In this document: one piece after another, positions 17,401 through 25,084 of the stretch | Layout: every line of letters begins with the position of its first letter | Position numbering within the stretch: the first letter of the stretch is position 1 | NCBI RefSeq assembly: GCF_004522105.1 | Contig: NZ_SPUJ01000001.1 | Span: forward strand, 992,001 to 1,056,000 | Length of the DNA: 64,000 nucleotides | From: Nocardioides sp. 1609 | GTDB taxonomy: Bacteria > Actinomycetota > Actinomycetes > Propionibacteriales > Nocardioidaceae | Reading direction: 5' to 3' | Position numbers and translations under genes: made by a program | Notes under the pieces: generated by a model | Database searches by the model: none | Seen by the model: the letters and a program-made list of their open reading frames with translations, nothing else | Told to the model about the DNA's origin: nothing

Positions 17401-17673
17401 CTCGACGCGGCGCCCGCGCATCGTCTGGAACCGCGGGATCAGGTCCTTGACGTAGCCGGTGAGCAGGTGGCCGTAGTGGGGCAGGCCGTTGGCGAACGGC
17501 GGGCCGTCGTAGAAGACGAACTCGTTGGCGCCGTCGGCGCCGGCGTCGCGCTGGTCGATGCTCGCCTGGAAGGTGCCGTCGGCCTGCCAGAACGCGAGGA
17601 TCCGCTCCTCGATCTCCGGGAACCGCGGGCTCGACGGGACACCCTGCTCGGGTGCGTTCTTGGGGTACGGCAT
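14410..17673 (-). CDS. ileS: Isoleucyl-tRNA synthetase
   Basis: A 1087-residue class I synthetase charging tRNA-Ile. The HIGH-type motif is HYGH at residues 66-69 and KMSKS is at residues 642-646; the connective editing domain occupies about 200-410, and an anticodon-binding region follows, ending in a long C-terminal extension. Length and motif style match the long, eukaryote-like IleRS class found in many actinobacteria, a class often associated with mupirocin insensitivity. The ATG at 17673 has AGGAG seven to eight bases upstream. A T-box leader precedes it. Confidence 0.97.
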   Translation of the reverse strand: MPYPKNAPEQGVPSSPRFPEIEERILAFWQADGTFQASIDQRDAGADGANEFVFYDGPPFANGLPHYGHLLTGYVKDLIPRFQTMRGRRVERRFGWDTHGLPAELEAMRLNGIKTTDEILELGIEKFNDACRESVMKYTGEWRDYVTRQARWVDFDNDYRTMNPDYMESVMWAFKQLHDKGYVYEGFRVLPYCWNDETPLSNHELRMDDDVYQMRQDPAVTVGFEITTDGPLQGAKLLIWTTTPWTLPSNLAVMVGSDIDYVVVERDGDRLVLAEARLAAYARELGDEPTVVSRHTGADLLGLVYRPPFGYYEGHENAFRVVAADEAVTTTDGTGLVHSAGAFGEVDKEVTDREGIEAVMPVGKDGRFTAPVTEYTGMLVFDANPHIIDDLKSVTAGEPAGAVTAGTVLLRRETYDHSYPHCWRCREPLIYKGVSSWFVQVTAFKERMLELNQQINWVPDHIQDGQFGRWLENARDWSITRNRFWGSPVPVWVSDDAAYPRVDVYGSFAEIERDFGRVPTNAAGERDLHRPFVDDLTRPNPDDPRPEGERSTMRRVPDVLDVWFDSGSMSYAQVHYPFENKEWFDGSAEKKGHFPADFIVEYIGQTRGWFYTLHILATAIFDKPAFENCISHGIVLGSDGNKMSKSLRNYPDVREVFDRDGADAMRWFLMSSPILRGGNLVVTEQGIRDSVRQVLIPLWNSWYFFQLYANAANGGAGYEATSDASVRSSVPLDRYLLAKCREYVEEMTSALDEYAVAEACDATRSFLDVLTNWYIRRSRDRFFDEEPAAFDTLGTVLETVCRATAPLLPLTTEEIWRGLTGERSVHLTDWPLVEELPADVALVVAMDQVREICSAASALRKAASLRNRLPLARLTVVVADPDALAAEGLEGLVADEVNVKEVRLLAVDSPEAAAYGVEQKLTVNARAAGPRLGRDVQLAIKGSKSGDWSVADDGTVTAGGLALVEGEYALETVAGSADADTATGVLPGGGFVVLDTAVTPELAAEGLARDLVRAVQQARRDAGLDVSDRIALTLAGSEAVVAAARTHEALVVGETLATSYEVVLGDGAGAATLVGDGEKVAITLTRA

Positions 17674-17886
17674 CGGGGGCTCCTGGCGCTTCGTCGGACG
17701 TCACGTGCATGTCACGACGAGGACGACGGGCTGCCGCGGTACCACCTCGATTGCCCCGCCCACCTGCTGCGGGACCACTTCGTTGTCGGCTGTGACGGGC
17801 CACCCGTCCGGCTCTACTGGGCCCCGCCCTCCCGGGAGGGGCTGTTCTTCCGGAGGCTCGCCGCTGATGACGGCTCGAACGCCTGT
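17674..17886 (-). ncRNA. ileS T-box riboswitch leader
   Basis: Read on the minus strand, the leader holds the T-box bulge TGGTACCGCG (17744 down to 17735). Its UGGU would pair with the ACCA end of uncharged tRNA-Ile, whose discriminator base is A. The flanking antisequestrator stem pairs CGAGG (17745-17749) with CCTCG (17718-17722). A competing helix, TCGTCG with CGACGA (17715-17720 and 17691-17696), ends near the AGGAG of ileS at 17680-17684. An ATC specifier candidate at 17866-17868 sits between GCCG and GCGGC arms, as expected for a short Stem I. Actinobacterial ileS T-boxes acting on translation are established. Confidence 0.88.
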
Positions 17887-17892
17887 GCTCCC

Positions 17893-17898
17893 AGGGTA
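17893..17898 (-). promoter_or_regulatory. -10 element for ileS leader
   Basis: On the minus strand TACCCT lies about seven bases before the inferred start of the T-box RNA. A TTCGTC-like -35 lies about 19 bases further upstream. The intergenic space (17674-18048) is otherwise the leader plus the short promoter of the divergent lipoprotein gene. Confidence 0.45.
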
Positions 17899-18048
17899 GG
17901 GCGGCGCCGGCGACGATGACGAATTGGTTGGGCCCGCGCGGCACCGACCGGGCCTTAGCGTGCCCTTGACCTCCGGTTCGCGCCCCCTTGACGGCCGCGG
18001 CGGGAAGGTCGGGGGGTACCGGTCGCACACCCTGTCGAGGAGATCACC

Positions 18049-18762
18049 ATGAACCGCCCGTCCTTCCTGTCCCCGCTGTCCGGCCGCCGGCTCGCCGTCC
18101 TCGCCGTCGCGCCGCTGGCGTTCACGCTCGTCGCCTGCGGCGGCGACGACGGGGACGCCGCCGCCGACGACACCGCGCCGGCCTCGTCCGCCTCGTCCTC
18201 CTCGCCGTCGTCCTCCGGCGACAGCCCGGCCGCGACCGACTCGTCGTCGGCACCCGCCGACGCCCCGAGCGACCCCAGCGACCCGGCCGCGCCGGCCGGC
18301 GACGTCCTCGCCGCCGCCCGGACCGCGCTCGGCGCGCTCGACGGCGCCGTCGTCTTCTCCGTCGCCCTGGACCGCGACGGGTGGGACGCGACGGTGGTGA
18401 CCGCCGACGGCACCGAGCACGACCTCACCGTCGGCCCCGACGGCTCCACCGTCACCCGCGGGCCGGTCGAGGACCGCGACGACGACGGGGACGACGACGG
18501 GGACGACGCCGGCGGGGACGACGACCTCGCCGAGCGTCAGCGGCTGCTCCAGGACGCGACCGTCGACCTGCCCGCCGCCGTGCAGGCCGCCCTGGGCGAG
18601 GTGCCCGGTGGCACCGTCACCTCGATCGACCTGGACCTCGACGACGACAACGGCAGCCGCGCGACCTGGGACGTCCAGCTCGACGAGGACACCGCCGACG
18701 AGCAGACCGTGACCATCGACGCCGTCAGCGGCGCCGTGCTCCGGGTCGAGCGCGACGACTGA
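18049..18762 (+). CDS. Lipoprotein with PepSY-like C-terminal domain
   Basis: A 237-residue lipoprotein: basic N-terminus, hydrophobic stretch and lipobox LVAC near residue 30, then a Ser/Pro/Asp-rich linker. The C-terminal part (VLAAARTALGALDGAVVFSV and, near the end, AVSGAVLRVERDD) has the repeated PepSY-type alpha/beta pattern, and a run of acidic DDDGDDD residues lies between the two halves. PepSY modules are thought to inhibit or regulate peptidases at the cell surface; no partner peptidase is adjacent. GAGGAG lies six bases before the ATG. Confidence 0.75.
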   Translation: MNRPSFLSPLSGRRLAVLAVAPLAFTLVACGGDDGDAAADDTAPASSASSSSPSSSGDSPAATDSSSAPADAPSDPSDPAAPAGDVLAAARTALGALDGAVVFSVALDRDGWDATVVTADGTEHDLTVGPDGSTVTRGPVEDRDDDGDDDGDDAGGDDDLAERQRLLQDATVDLPAAVQAALGEVPGGTVTSIDLDLDDDNGSRATWDVQLDEDTADEQTVTIDAVSGAVLRVERDD

Positions 18763-18785
18763 CCCCGCTCGTCGTACGGTGACGC

Positions 18786-19523
18786 GTGCCCGGACGCCGC
18801 TCGTGGACCCGTCGGGTCCGCTGGACCGTCTGGGTGCTCGCCGTCGTCGCGGCGGGCGCCGGCCTGGGGTGGATGGCCTCCGACGCCGACCGGATCGGCG
18901 GTCCGATCGCCGTCGTGGCCGCCGCGGACGTCGTCCTCGGCCTGGCCTTCCTGGTCTCCCGCGACTCGCTCGACCCGCGCTCCATCGGCCGGGCGATGTC
19001 GGCGACGGTCGCGCCCGTCGTCAGCGCGCTGGTCCTGGAGACCGTGATCGGCTTCCTGCTCTTCCCGGTGACCCTGGAGGACGGCGTCGACCCCGACCCC
19101 AGCTGGTTCGGGGTCGTCCCGCTCGTCGTCTGGCTGATCGGGGGCGGCGCGCTGCTGCTCGCGATGCTGGTGCACCTGATGGTGCTGGCGCCCACGATCC
19201 GGATCGCGCTCGACTCCCCCGCCGCCGTCCGCGGCGACGTGGAGGCGCGCGCCTCGGTGCTGCTGAGCCTGCTGCTGGTCGACACGGTGGCGATGTCGAC
19301 CGCGCTCGGGTTCGTCGTCGACTCCGGGTCCCGGCGACGCGCCGGCGTGCTGGACCTGCTGCTCACCGTCCTCGGGGTGCAGGAGCCGGCGGCCGGCTCG
19401 AGCGGCCTGCAGCTGTGGGTGGCGCGGCTGCTGGTGGCCGTCTTCGCCGCGCTCGTGGTCTCGCTCGTCGTCCTGCACCGGCGTCATCCCGAGGTCGACC
19501 GTGTCTGGCAGGCCCGGCGCTGA
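18786..19523 (+). CDS. Integral membrane protein, unknown function
   Basis: A 245-residue protein starting with a GTG 24 bases after the lipoprotein gene and probably co-transcribed with it. It has five or six hydrophobic segments (near 12-30, 38-58, 75-97, 108-135, 155-180, 215-235) and a basic C-terminus. No family motif is recognised. Downstream, the exported repeat protein starts after a 72-base gap. Confidence 0.65.
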   Translation: MPGRRSWTRRVRWTVWVLAVVAAGAGLGWMASDADRIGGPIAVVAAADVVLGLAFLVSRDSLDPRSIGRAMSATVAPVVSALVLETVIGFLLFPVTLEDGVDPDPSWFGVVPLVVWLIGGGALLLAMLVHLMVLAPTIRIALDSPAAVRGDVEARASVLLSLLLVDTVAMSTALGFVVDSGSRRRAGVLDLLLTVLGVQEPAAGSSGLQLWVARLLVAVFAALVVSLVVLHRRHPEVDRVWQARR

Positions 19524-19595
19524 GCCGGGTGGCGAGCCGGCCCCACCCTCACGATTCCCGCACGTTCCCGGAAGGTTGCCGCGCAGGATCAGCGC

Positions 19596-20246
19596 ATGCC
19601 TACCTCGATCACCGTGCGCTACAGCGCGGTCGCCAGCACCCTCGCCCTCCTCGTCGCCCTCGGCGGCACGTCGTACGCCGCCGTCAAGATCGGCACCGAG
19701 GACCTCAAGAAGGACGCCGTCACCGGTGCCAAGATCAAGAACGACGCGGTCACCGGGGCCGACGTGAAGGAGAACACCCTGGCCGAGGTCCGCAACGCCG
19801 ACACCGCCAGGTACGCCTCGGACGCCGGCACGGTCGGCGGCCTCACGGTCAGGGCGGTCAACGAGCTCCTGGGCACGGGTCCCGGCCGACCCCGCTTCCT
19901 CTACAGCAGCACCGGGCTCGACGTCGAGCTCCGCTGCACCGTCACCGGCGGCGGGACCCGCGTCGGGCTCCTCGCGACCTCGTCCCGCGCGGGTTCGAGG
20001 ATCACCTCGGTGGTGCTCAGCGACACCCCCGGCGCGACCCCGCTCGAGAGCGACGTCGAGAACGGCAGCTTCGGGCCCCTCGCCGGCGAGTTCGACCTCC
20101 TCGTCGGTGACGACGGTGATCTCGCCCAGCTGACCTTCACCTACGGCGACCCGTCGGGTGCCGTCGTCCAGGGCACCCTGATGACCGACGTCACGGGCTC
20201 CGCGATCGACCCGTGCAGCGTGTCCGGGTTCATCACCGCCCGGTGA
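19596..20246 (+). CDS. Exported protein with DAVTGAKIK-type repeats
   Basis: A 216-residue protein with a signal peptide (about residues 1-28), then short repeats of the KDAVTGAKIKNDAVTGADVK kind that occur at the base of many actinobacterial exported proteins. The C-terminal 120 residues look like a beta-rich domain with two cysteines (LRCTV and DPCSV) that may form a disulfide. CAGGA lies upstream of the ATG. Function is unknown. Its last 106 bases overlap the converging LigD-like phosphoesterase gene. Confidence 0.7.
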   Translation: MPTSITVRYSAVASTLALLVALGGTSYAAVKIGTEDLKKDAVTGAKIKNDAVTGADVKENTLAEVRNADTARYASDAGTVGGLTVRAVNELLGTGPGRPRFLYSSTGLDVELRCTVTGGGTRVGLLATSSRAGSRITSVVLSDTPGATPLESDVENGSFGPLAGEFDLLVGDDGDLAQLTFTYGDPSGAVVQGTLMTDVTGSAIDPCSVSGFITAR

Positions 20247-20596
20247 GGAGCCTCACGGTTGCCCTTGAGCAGGTGGAGCAGCCAGTCGCGCCCGGTGTCG
20301 ACCAGGGCGTAGCGCCGCACGCCCCCGAGTCCGCACAGGTCGAAGACGAACCGCCGGTCGTTGCGGTCGACGAGCGTCCAGGTGCCGTGGTCGGCGATGG
20401 CCTTGTGCTCGTCGGTGTAGGTCGCGTGCGCCAGGTCGTGGTCGTCGACGGCCACCGCGAGCCGGTCGTGCCGGGGGTCGGTGGGCAGCCCCTTCGGCAC
20501 CGCCCACGACCGCAGGACGCCGTCCTCCTCGAGCCGCAGGTCGAAGTGCGGACGGGGCTTGCGGTGGTCGTGGAGCACGAAGATCGGAGGTGGCAC
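20141..20596 (-). CDS. Stand-alone LigD-type 3'-phosphoesterase domain protein
   Basis: A 151-residue protein matching the phosphoesterase (PE) domain of LigD DNA repair ligases. The expected metal and catalytic residues are visible: His in VLHDHRK, His and Asp in PHFDLRLEEDGVL, the SWAVPKGLP signature, and His in VDDHDLAH. PE domains trim 3'-phosphates and ribonucleotides at broken ends. It lacks the EYGGG loop of longer members. The C-terminal ~35 residues run antisense through the exported protein gene and look non-conserved, so the functional part probably ends near DWLLHLLKG. No ku or ligD is in the window. Confidence 0.7.
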   Translation of the reverse strand: MPPPIFVLHDHRKPRPHFDLRLEEDGVLRSWAVPKGLPTDPRHDRLAVAVDDHDLAHATYTDEHKAIADHGTWTLVDRNDRRFVFDLCGLGGVRRYALVDTGRDWLLHLLKGNREAPHRAVMNPDTLHGSIAEPVTSVIRVPWTTAPDGSP

Positions 20597-20606
20597 GGCA
20601 GCGACC

Positions 20607-21785
20607 TCAGCCTCCGACGCGGCGGGCCGTGAACGACTCGCTGGCCCGGCACCAGCTCGGCCCGAAGTACTGGAACCGCGCCTGGGTGACGGTGCCCCTC
20701 GCGATCCGCAGCCGGAGGTAGGCGCTGAACAGCCGGCCCTTCTGCCGGGCGTCGACGATGCCGTTGCGGGCGATCCTCACCGTCGGGAAGTCGTAGGTGA
20801 CGACCGTGGTCGTCGGGACGTCGGGGAAGGCCCCGCAGGTGGTCACGGTGCGGATCCGGAAGCCGGTCACCCGTCCCTTCACGACGTCGAACTTCACGTC
20901 GCCGCCCGCTCCGGCGTACCGCCCGGGCGTCGGCCCGGCCGGCGGCGCGACCTTGCGGACCCGGACGGTGCGCGTGGCGCGGTCGCCGCCGCCGCTGGCG
21001 GTGACCCGGACTCTCGTCGCCCTCGTGCCGACGAGCTTGACCTGCACCCGTGCGGTGCCGGTGTCGTCGTCGCGGATCGTGCCGAGGCCGGCCCTGCGGA
21101 CCTTCACGCCTTTCCCGGCGCCGGTGACGACGGTGCCGGTGCTGTCGCCGGTGCCGCGGTTGCCGACGGTGACCTCGAGCGTCGTCCACACCCCGCGCAC
21201 CAGGCCGATCCGCCCCTTCCCGAGGAGCTGGACCTTCGTGACGGCCAGGTCCGGGCGGGTGGCGACGTCGCGCAGCGAGCCGCCCAGGACCGAGTGGATC
21301 GACGACTGCTCGCCGTCGAGGTCGGCGTCGAGGAGGGCGAAGGCGCAGTCCCAGTCCATGTAGCCCGCGCGACTGTCGGTCCTGGCGAGGGTGAGGGTCC
21401 GCCCGCTGCGGGTGAAACCGTCGGCCGGGGAGAGGGTGTCGGTGTAGTACTGCTGGTCGCCGACGCAGGTGCCCGCGTCGTCGGTGTGCCCGAACCCGAC
21501 CCGCAGGTACGAGGTCGTGCTCGGCCCGGTCGGCGCCGCGTCGAGCACGAACGTGCCGGTGACCCGGTCGGCGTACAGGTCCTGCCGCACCGTCGCCGAC
21601 GTCAGCCGCCTGGCCCCGGTGCCGGGCGTCCCCGCGGTCCTCGTGGTCAGGTCGCCGACCCGGGCCTCGACCGCTCCGCGCGCGGTCCCCGGGCCCGGCC
21701 GAGCCGAGGCCGCGGCCTGGGGCACGACGACGGACAACGGCATGACGACGGCGGCAGCCACAGCACCGACCAGGAGTGATCTCAT
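20607..21785 (-). CDS. Secreted protein with CARDB-like middle domain
   Basis: From the ATG at 21785 the product has 392 residues and a signal peptide (MRSLLVGAVAAAVVMPLSVV...). Residues ~30-180 form a beta-rich domain with a Cys-containing CVGDQQYYTDTL segment; ~180-280 resemble a CARDB-type adhesion fold (PDLAVTKVQLLGK, NRGTGDSTGT); the C-terminal ~110 residues contain two cysteines and end SWCRASESFTARRVGG. The same ESFTARR ending reappears in a fragment at 22408-22500. Probably an extracellular binding protein; no enzyme motif is seen. A longer open frame upstream to 22976 is not used. Confidence 0.7.
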   Translation of the reverse strand: MRSLLVGAVAAAVVMPLSVVVPQAAASARPGPGTARGAVEARVGDLTTRTAGTPGTGARRLTSATVRQDLYADRVTGTFVLDAAPTGPSTTSYLRVGFGHTDDAGTCVGDQQYYTDTLSPADGFTRSGRTLTLARTDSRAGYMDWDCAFALLDADLDGEQSSIHSVLGGSLRDVATRPDLAVTKVQLLGKGRIGLVRGVWTTLEVTVGNRGTGDSTGTVVTGAGKGVKVRRAGLGTIRDDDTGTARVQVKLVGTRATRVRVTASGGGDRATRTVRVRKVAPPAGPTPGRYAGAGGDVKFDVVKGRVTGFRIRTVTTCGAFPDVPTTTVVTYDFPTVRIARNGIVDARQKGRLFSAYLRLRIARGTVTQARFQYFGPSWCRASESFTARRVGG

Positions 21786-21896
21786 GTCTGGTGGACGATC
21801 GAGCGTCCCGCGAGGTTCCGCCCGTCTCCGGAGCGGCCGCGCCCGGTGGGGCGGACGGCTCACCTGCTCCTCCGCCCACGTGGGAGGGTCACCGTC

Positions 21897-22391
21897 GTGA
21901 CCGACATGCTGCGCGGCGAGCGCGCCATGGTGCTCGACTACCTGCGCCACTACCGGGCGACGTTCGAACGCACCTGCGAGGGACTGGACGCCGACCAGCT
22001 GGCCCGGCGGTCCGTGCCGCCGTCGTCGCTGTCGTTGCTGGGGCTGCTGCGGCACCTGGTCGCCGTCGAGTACTCGTGGTGCCGCCGGGTCATGGAGCGC
22101 CGCCTCGACCGCCCGAAGATGTACGGCAAGGACGAGCACCGCGACGCCGACTTCGACGGCGCGGTCGCCGACCCCGCGGTGGTCGCCGAGGCGTGGACGG
22201 CGTGGCGCACCGAGGTCGCCCACGCCGAGCGGTGGTACGACGCCGCGTTGTCCTTCGACGTGCTCGGCACCCACGACGACGGCGAGGTCGAGCTGCGCGA
22301 CGTCCTGGTGCACCTCGTCGAGGAGTACGCGCGGCACTGCGGCCACGCCGATCTCCTGCGCGAGTGCATCGACGGTCGCACCGGGCTCTGA
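21897..22391 (+). CDS. DinB family protein (DUF664-type)
   Basis: A 164-residue four-helix-bundle protein starting at a GTG preceded by GGGAGG. It contains the usual DinB/DUF664 pattern: LLGLLRHLVAVEYSWCRRVM around residue 45-65 and the second metal-ligand helix LRDVLVHLVEEYARHCGHAD near residue 140-158. The three metal-binding histidines (RHL, VHL, RHCGH) are present. Relatives include mycothiol-dependent transferases, but no specific reaction can be assigned. It is divergent from the secreted protein gene. Confidence 0.82.
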   Translation: MTDMLRGERAMVLDYLRHYRATFERTCEGLDADQLARRSVPPSSLSLLGLLRHLVAVEYSWCRRVMERRLDRPKMYGKDEHRDADFDGAVADPAVVAEAWTAWRTEVAHAERWYDAALSFDVLGTHDDGEVELRDVLVHLVEEYARHCGHADLLRECIDGRTGL

Positions 22392-22407
22392 CCCGGGACG
22401 CCGTGGG

Positions 22408-22500
22408 TCAGCGCCGGCGGGCGGTGAAGCTCTCGGTCGCGTGGCGCAGCCCGGGTCCGGCGTAGCCGGACCCGCCGTGGGTGGCCTTCCTCGTCGACAT
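22408..22500 (-). pseudogene. Remnant of a secreted-protein C-terminus
   Basis: A 30-codon frame ends GLRHATESFTARRR, very close to the C-terminus GPSWCRASESFTARRVGG of the secreted protein at 20607-21785. No Shine-Dalgarno precedes its ATG and no signal peptide remains. It is most simply read as the surviving 3' end of a second copy of that gene, separated from the first by the DinB gene. Confidence 0.4.
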
Positions 22501-22541
22501 GAGCGGTGGGACGGCACCCGGCGCGCGGCGGTTCCCCTCAC

Positions 22542-22547
22542 TAGGCT
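22542..22547 (+). promoter_or_regulatory. -10 element for leaderless dapD
   Basis: TAGGCT ends seven bases before the dapD ATG, and no Shine-Dalgarno is present. Confidence 0.6.
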
Positions 22548-22554
22548 TGCCACC

Positions 22555-23502
22555 ATGAGTGAAACCGCCGCCGCTGTCACCGCCTCGGGCTGGGCCCTGG
22601 TCACCCTCGACGCGGACGGCGGCGTGCTCGACGCCTGGTTCCCCGCCCCCGTGCTGGGTGCGACCGACGGCGACGCGCCCGCGGAGCTCACCGCCCTCGC
22701 CGTCCCGGACGAAGCCCGGCGGGTCAGCCGTGAGGTCCGGCTGGTGGAGGCCGAGCTGGCGGCGGCGCCGGCGTCCACCGAGGACGTCTGGCTGCGCCTG
22801 CACCTGCTCTCGCACCGGCTGGTCCGCCCGCACGGCTGCTCGATGGAGGGTGTCTTCGGGCTGCTCGCGAACGTCGTCTGGACCTCCGCCGGGCCGTGCG
22901 CCGTGGCCGGGTTCGAGCTGACCCGCGCCCGGGTGCGGGCCGCCCTCGGGCACGTGAGCGTGTACGGCGTCGACAAGTTCCCGCGGATGACCGACTACGT
23001 CGTCCCGAGCGGCGTGCGGATCGCGGACGCCGACCGGGTGCGCCTCGGCGCGCACCTCGCCGAGGGCACCACCGTGATGCACGAGGGCTTCGTCAACTTC
23101 AACGCCGGCACGCTCGGTGCCTCGATGGTCGAGGGCCGGATCTCGGCCGGCGTCGTCGTCGGCGACGGCTCGGACGTCGGCGGCGGCGCCTCGATCATGG
23201 GCACCCTGTCGGGCGGTGGCCAGCAGGTCATCTCGCTCGGCGAGCGCTGCCTGCTCGGCGCCAACTCCGGCATCGGCATCTCCCTCGGCGACGACTGCGT
23301 CGTCGAGGCCGGCTGCTACGTCACCGCCGGCACCAAGCTCACCGTCCTCGACCGCGACGGCAAGCCCGCGCACCTCAAGGCGGTCGAGCTCTCCGGCCAC
23401 GACAACGTGCTGTTCCGCCGCAACTCGCTCACCGGCGCCGTCGAGGCGATCCCGTGGAAGGGCACCGGCATCGCCCTCAACGAGGCGCTGCACGCGAACT
23501 GA
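22555..23502 (+). CDS. dapD: Tetrahydrodipicolinate N-succinyltransferase
   Basis: A 315-residue enzyme of the actinobacterial DapD class, which succinylates tetrahydrodipicolinate in the lysine/diaminopimelate pathway. The N-terminal domain is followed by a left-handed parallel beta-helix, seen as hexapeptide-type turns (GVRIADADRVRLGAHLAEGT, GASMVEGRISAGVVVGDGSD, GERCLLGANSGIGISLGDDC). A typical C-terminal stretch GHDNVLFRRNSLTGAVEAIP follows. The mRNA is probably leaderless. dapE and dapC are elsewhere in the window, so three steps of the branch lie within 16 kb but in separate operons. Confidence 0.95.
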   Translation: MSETAAAVTASGWALVTLDADGGVLDAWFPAPVLGATDGDAPAELTALAVPDEARRVSREVRLVEAELAAAPASTEDVWLRLHLLSHRLVRPHGCSMEGVFGLLANVVWTSAGPCAVAGFELTRARVRAALGHVSVYGVDKFPRMTDYVVPSGVRIADADRVRLGAHLAEGTTVMHEGFVNFNAGTLGASMVEGRISAGVVVGDGSDVGGGASIMGTLSGGGQQVISLGERCLLGANSGIGISLGDDCVVEAGCYVTAGTKLTVLDRDGKPAHLKAVELSGHDNVLFRRNSLTGAVEAIPWKGTGIALNEALHAN

Positions 23503-23559
23503 CGCTCAGCCTCCTCTCAACCGGGCGTCGTCCACACTTGCCGCCATGAGGAGGGCGCG

Positions 23560-24528
23560 ATGAGGAGGGGAGCCGCACCGGCGCTGGTCGCCGTCGCCGC
23601 GCTGGTCGTGGCGACCGCGGTGACGGTCGGCGTGCTGCGCAACGTGCGCGTCCCGTTCCTCCAGGGCGCCGAGGGGTGCACCGCGACGGTCGACGGCCGC
23701 AGCGTCGACGTCAGCGTCGAGCAGGGCGAGAACGCCGCCCTCATCGCCGCCATCTCGGTGCGCCGCGGGCTGCCGGCCCGGGCGGCGTCGATCGCGCTGG
23801 CGACGGCGTACCAGGAGTCGGACCTGGTCAACATCGACTTCGGCGACCGCGACTCCGTCGGGCTCTTCCAGCAGCGCCCGTCCCAGGGCTGGGGCTCGGT
23901 CGAGGAGATCCTCGACCCCGTCTACTCCACCAACGCCTTCTACGACGCGCTCGAGGACGTCGACGACTACCGCACCCTCGAGATCACCGTCGCGGCGCAG
24001 GCCGTGCAGCGCTCGGCGTTCCCCGGCGCCTACGCCGACCACGAGGACGACGCCCGGGTGCTCGCCTCCGCGCTCACCGGCCAGAGCGGGTCGTCGTTCG
24101 CCTGCGACGTCGACGGCGACGTCGACGAGGGCAGCGCCGAGCTCAACCGCCGCGGGCTGACGGCGCGTGCCGACGCGGTCCGCAGCGACGTGCAGCAGGT
24201 CTTCGGCGAGCTCGAGACCGGCGGCTTCGCCCCGGGCGGCGTCAGCACCGGGCACATGGAGGGCTCGGCGCACTACGACGGCCGCGCCGTCGACCTCTTC
24301 TTCCGGCCGGTGGACGCGTCCAACCAGCAGCGCGGCTGGGCGGTCGCGCAGTACCTCGTCGCGCACGCCGAGCGGCTCGACGTGCGCACGGTCATCTTCG
24401 ACGACAGGATCTGGGTCGCCGGGCGCGACCAGGCCTGGCGCGACTACGACGCCCCCTCGAACGACGACCCGGCCACCCAGGCGATCCTCGAGCACCGCGA
24501 CCACGTGCACGTGGACGTGTTCGCCTAG
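23560..24528 (+). CDS. Membrane-anchored lysozyme/transglycosylase-like protein
   Basis: A 322-residue protein with one N-terminal membrane segment. Residues ~60-150 have a lysozyme-like pattern: LATAYQESDLVNIDFGDRD, in which Glu in YQES is the expected catalytic position, followed by SVGLFQQRPSQGWG. The C-terminal half (~185-322) contains SAHYDGRAVDLFF and ends in EHRDHVHVDVFA, a pattern seen in D,D-peptidase-like or hydrolase-associated domains. This suggests a cell-wall hydrolase facing outward. GAGGAGG precedes the ATG at a good distance. In databases such proteins often carry vague names. Confidence 0.65.
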   Translation: MRRGAAPALVAVAALVVATAVTVGVLRNVRVPFLQGAEGCTATVDGRSVDVSVEQGENAALIAAISVRRGLPARAASIALATAYQESDLVNIDFGDRDSVGLFQQRPSQGWGSVEEILDPVYSTNAFYDALEDVDDYRTLEITVAAQAVQRSAFPGAYADHEDDARVLASALTGQSGSSFACDVDGDVDEGSAELNRRGLTARADAVRSDVQQVFGELETGGFAPGGVSTGHMEGSAHYDGRAVDLFFRPVDASNQQRGWAVAQYLVAHAERLDVRTVIFDDRIWVAGRDQAWRDYDAPSNDDPATQAILEHRDHVHVDVFA

Positions 24529-24580
24529 CCCGCGCAGCCGGGGCCTCCCCGGAGGCGTCGTGCGCGGGCGCCGGGCGACG

Positions 24581-25084
24581 TCACGCCCGGGCCCGCAGCC
24601 AGGTGCCGAGGACGCCGACGGCGTCCGGCATGATACGGACGGCCCCGTCGTCGATCATGGCGACCACCTCGGCGGGCGTCATCCAGCGTCCCTCGGCGAC
24701 CTCCTCCGGCTGCAGCCGGACCGGGCCGTCCCAGACGGTCTCGTAGCGGAAGGCGCGGTACGTCGTCCGGTCGTCGGCGTAGTCGGCCGCCCCGAGCGAC
24801 ACCAGCGGCGAGGTGACACCCAGCTCCTCCTCGGCCTCGCGGCGCGCGGCGTCGTCCGGGTCCTCGCCGGCCAGCAGGACGCCGCCGGCGGTGAAGTCCC
24901 AGTAGCCGGGGTAGACGTCCTTGGTGTCGGTGCGCCGGTGCACGAAGATCCGCCCGGCGGGGTCGCGGACGACGACGTTGGTCGCCGCGTGCCGCAGGTT
25001 CTCGGCGCGGACCCGGGACCGCGGCGCCGATCCGCACGGCCGGCCCGCGTCGTCGTACAGGGCGACGACCTCGTCGGCGCTCAC
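24581..25084 (-). CDS. NUDIX hydrolase
   Basis: A 167-residue protein with the Nudix box GVLLAGEDPDDAARREAEEE ending in LGV (about residues 67-90), lacking none of the REx2EE residues. The N-terminal part (VVALYDDAGRPCGSAPR, then VHRRTDTKDVYPGYWDF) resembles the isopentenyl-diphosphate isomerase-like Nudix subgroup of uncertain substrate. It starts at a GTG overlapping the tyrA stop (GTGA), so it is the last gene of the fdxC-dapC-pheA-tyrA operon. Confidence 0.85.
   Translation of the reverse strand: MSADEVVALYDDAGRPCGSAPRSRVRAENLRHAATNVVVRDPAGRIFVHRRTDTKDVYPGYWDFTAGGVLLAGEDPDDAARREAEEELGVTSPLVSLGAADYADDRTTYRAFRYETVWDGPVRLQPEEVAEGRWMTPAEVVAMIDDGAVRIMPDAVGVLGTWLRARA

Noticed and set aside
14404..17919. 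1171-codon plus-strand frame antisense to ileS
   Set aside because: Composition follows the third-position bias of ileS in reverse; no start signal and no family resemblance.
20233..21879. Second gene antisense to the phosphoesterase and secreted protein
   Set aside because: Low-complexity GC-rich shadow frame without any recognisable fold.
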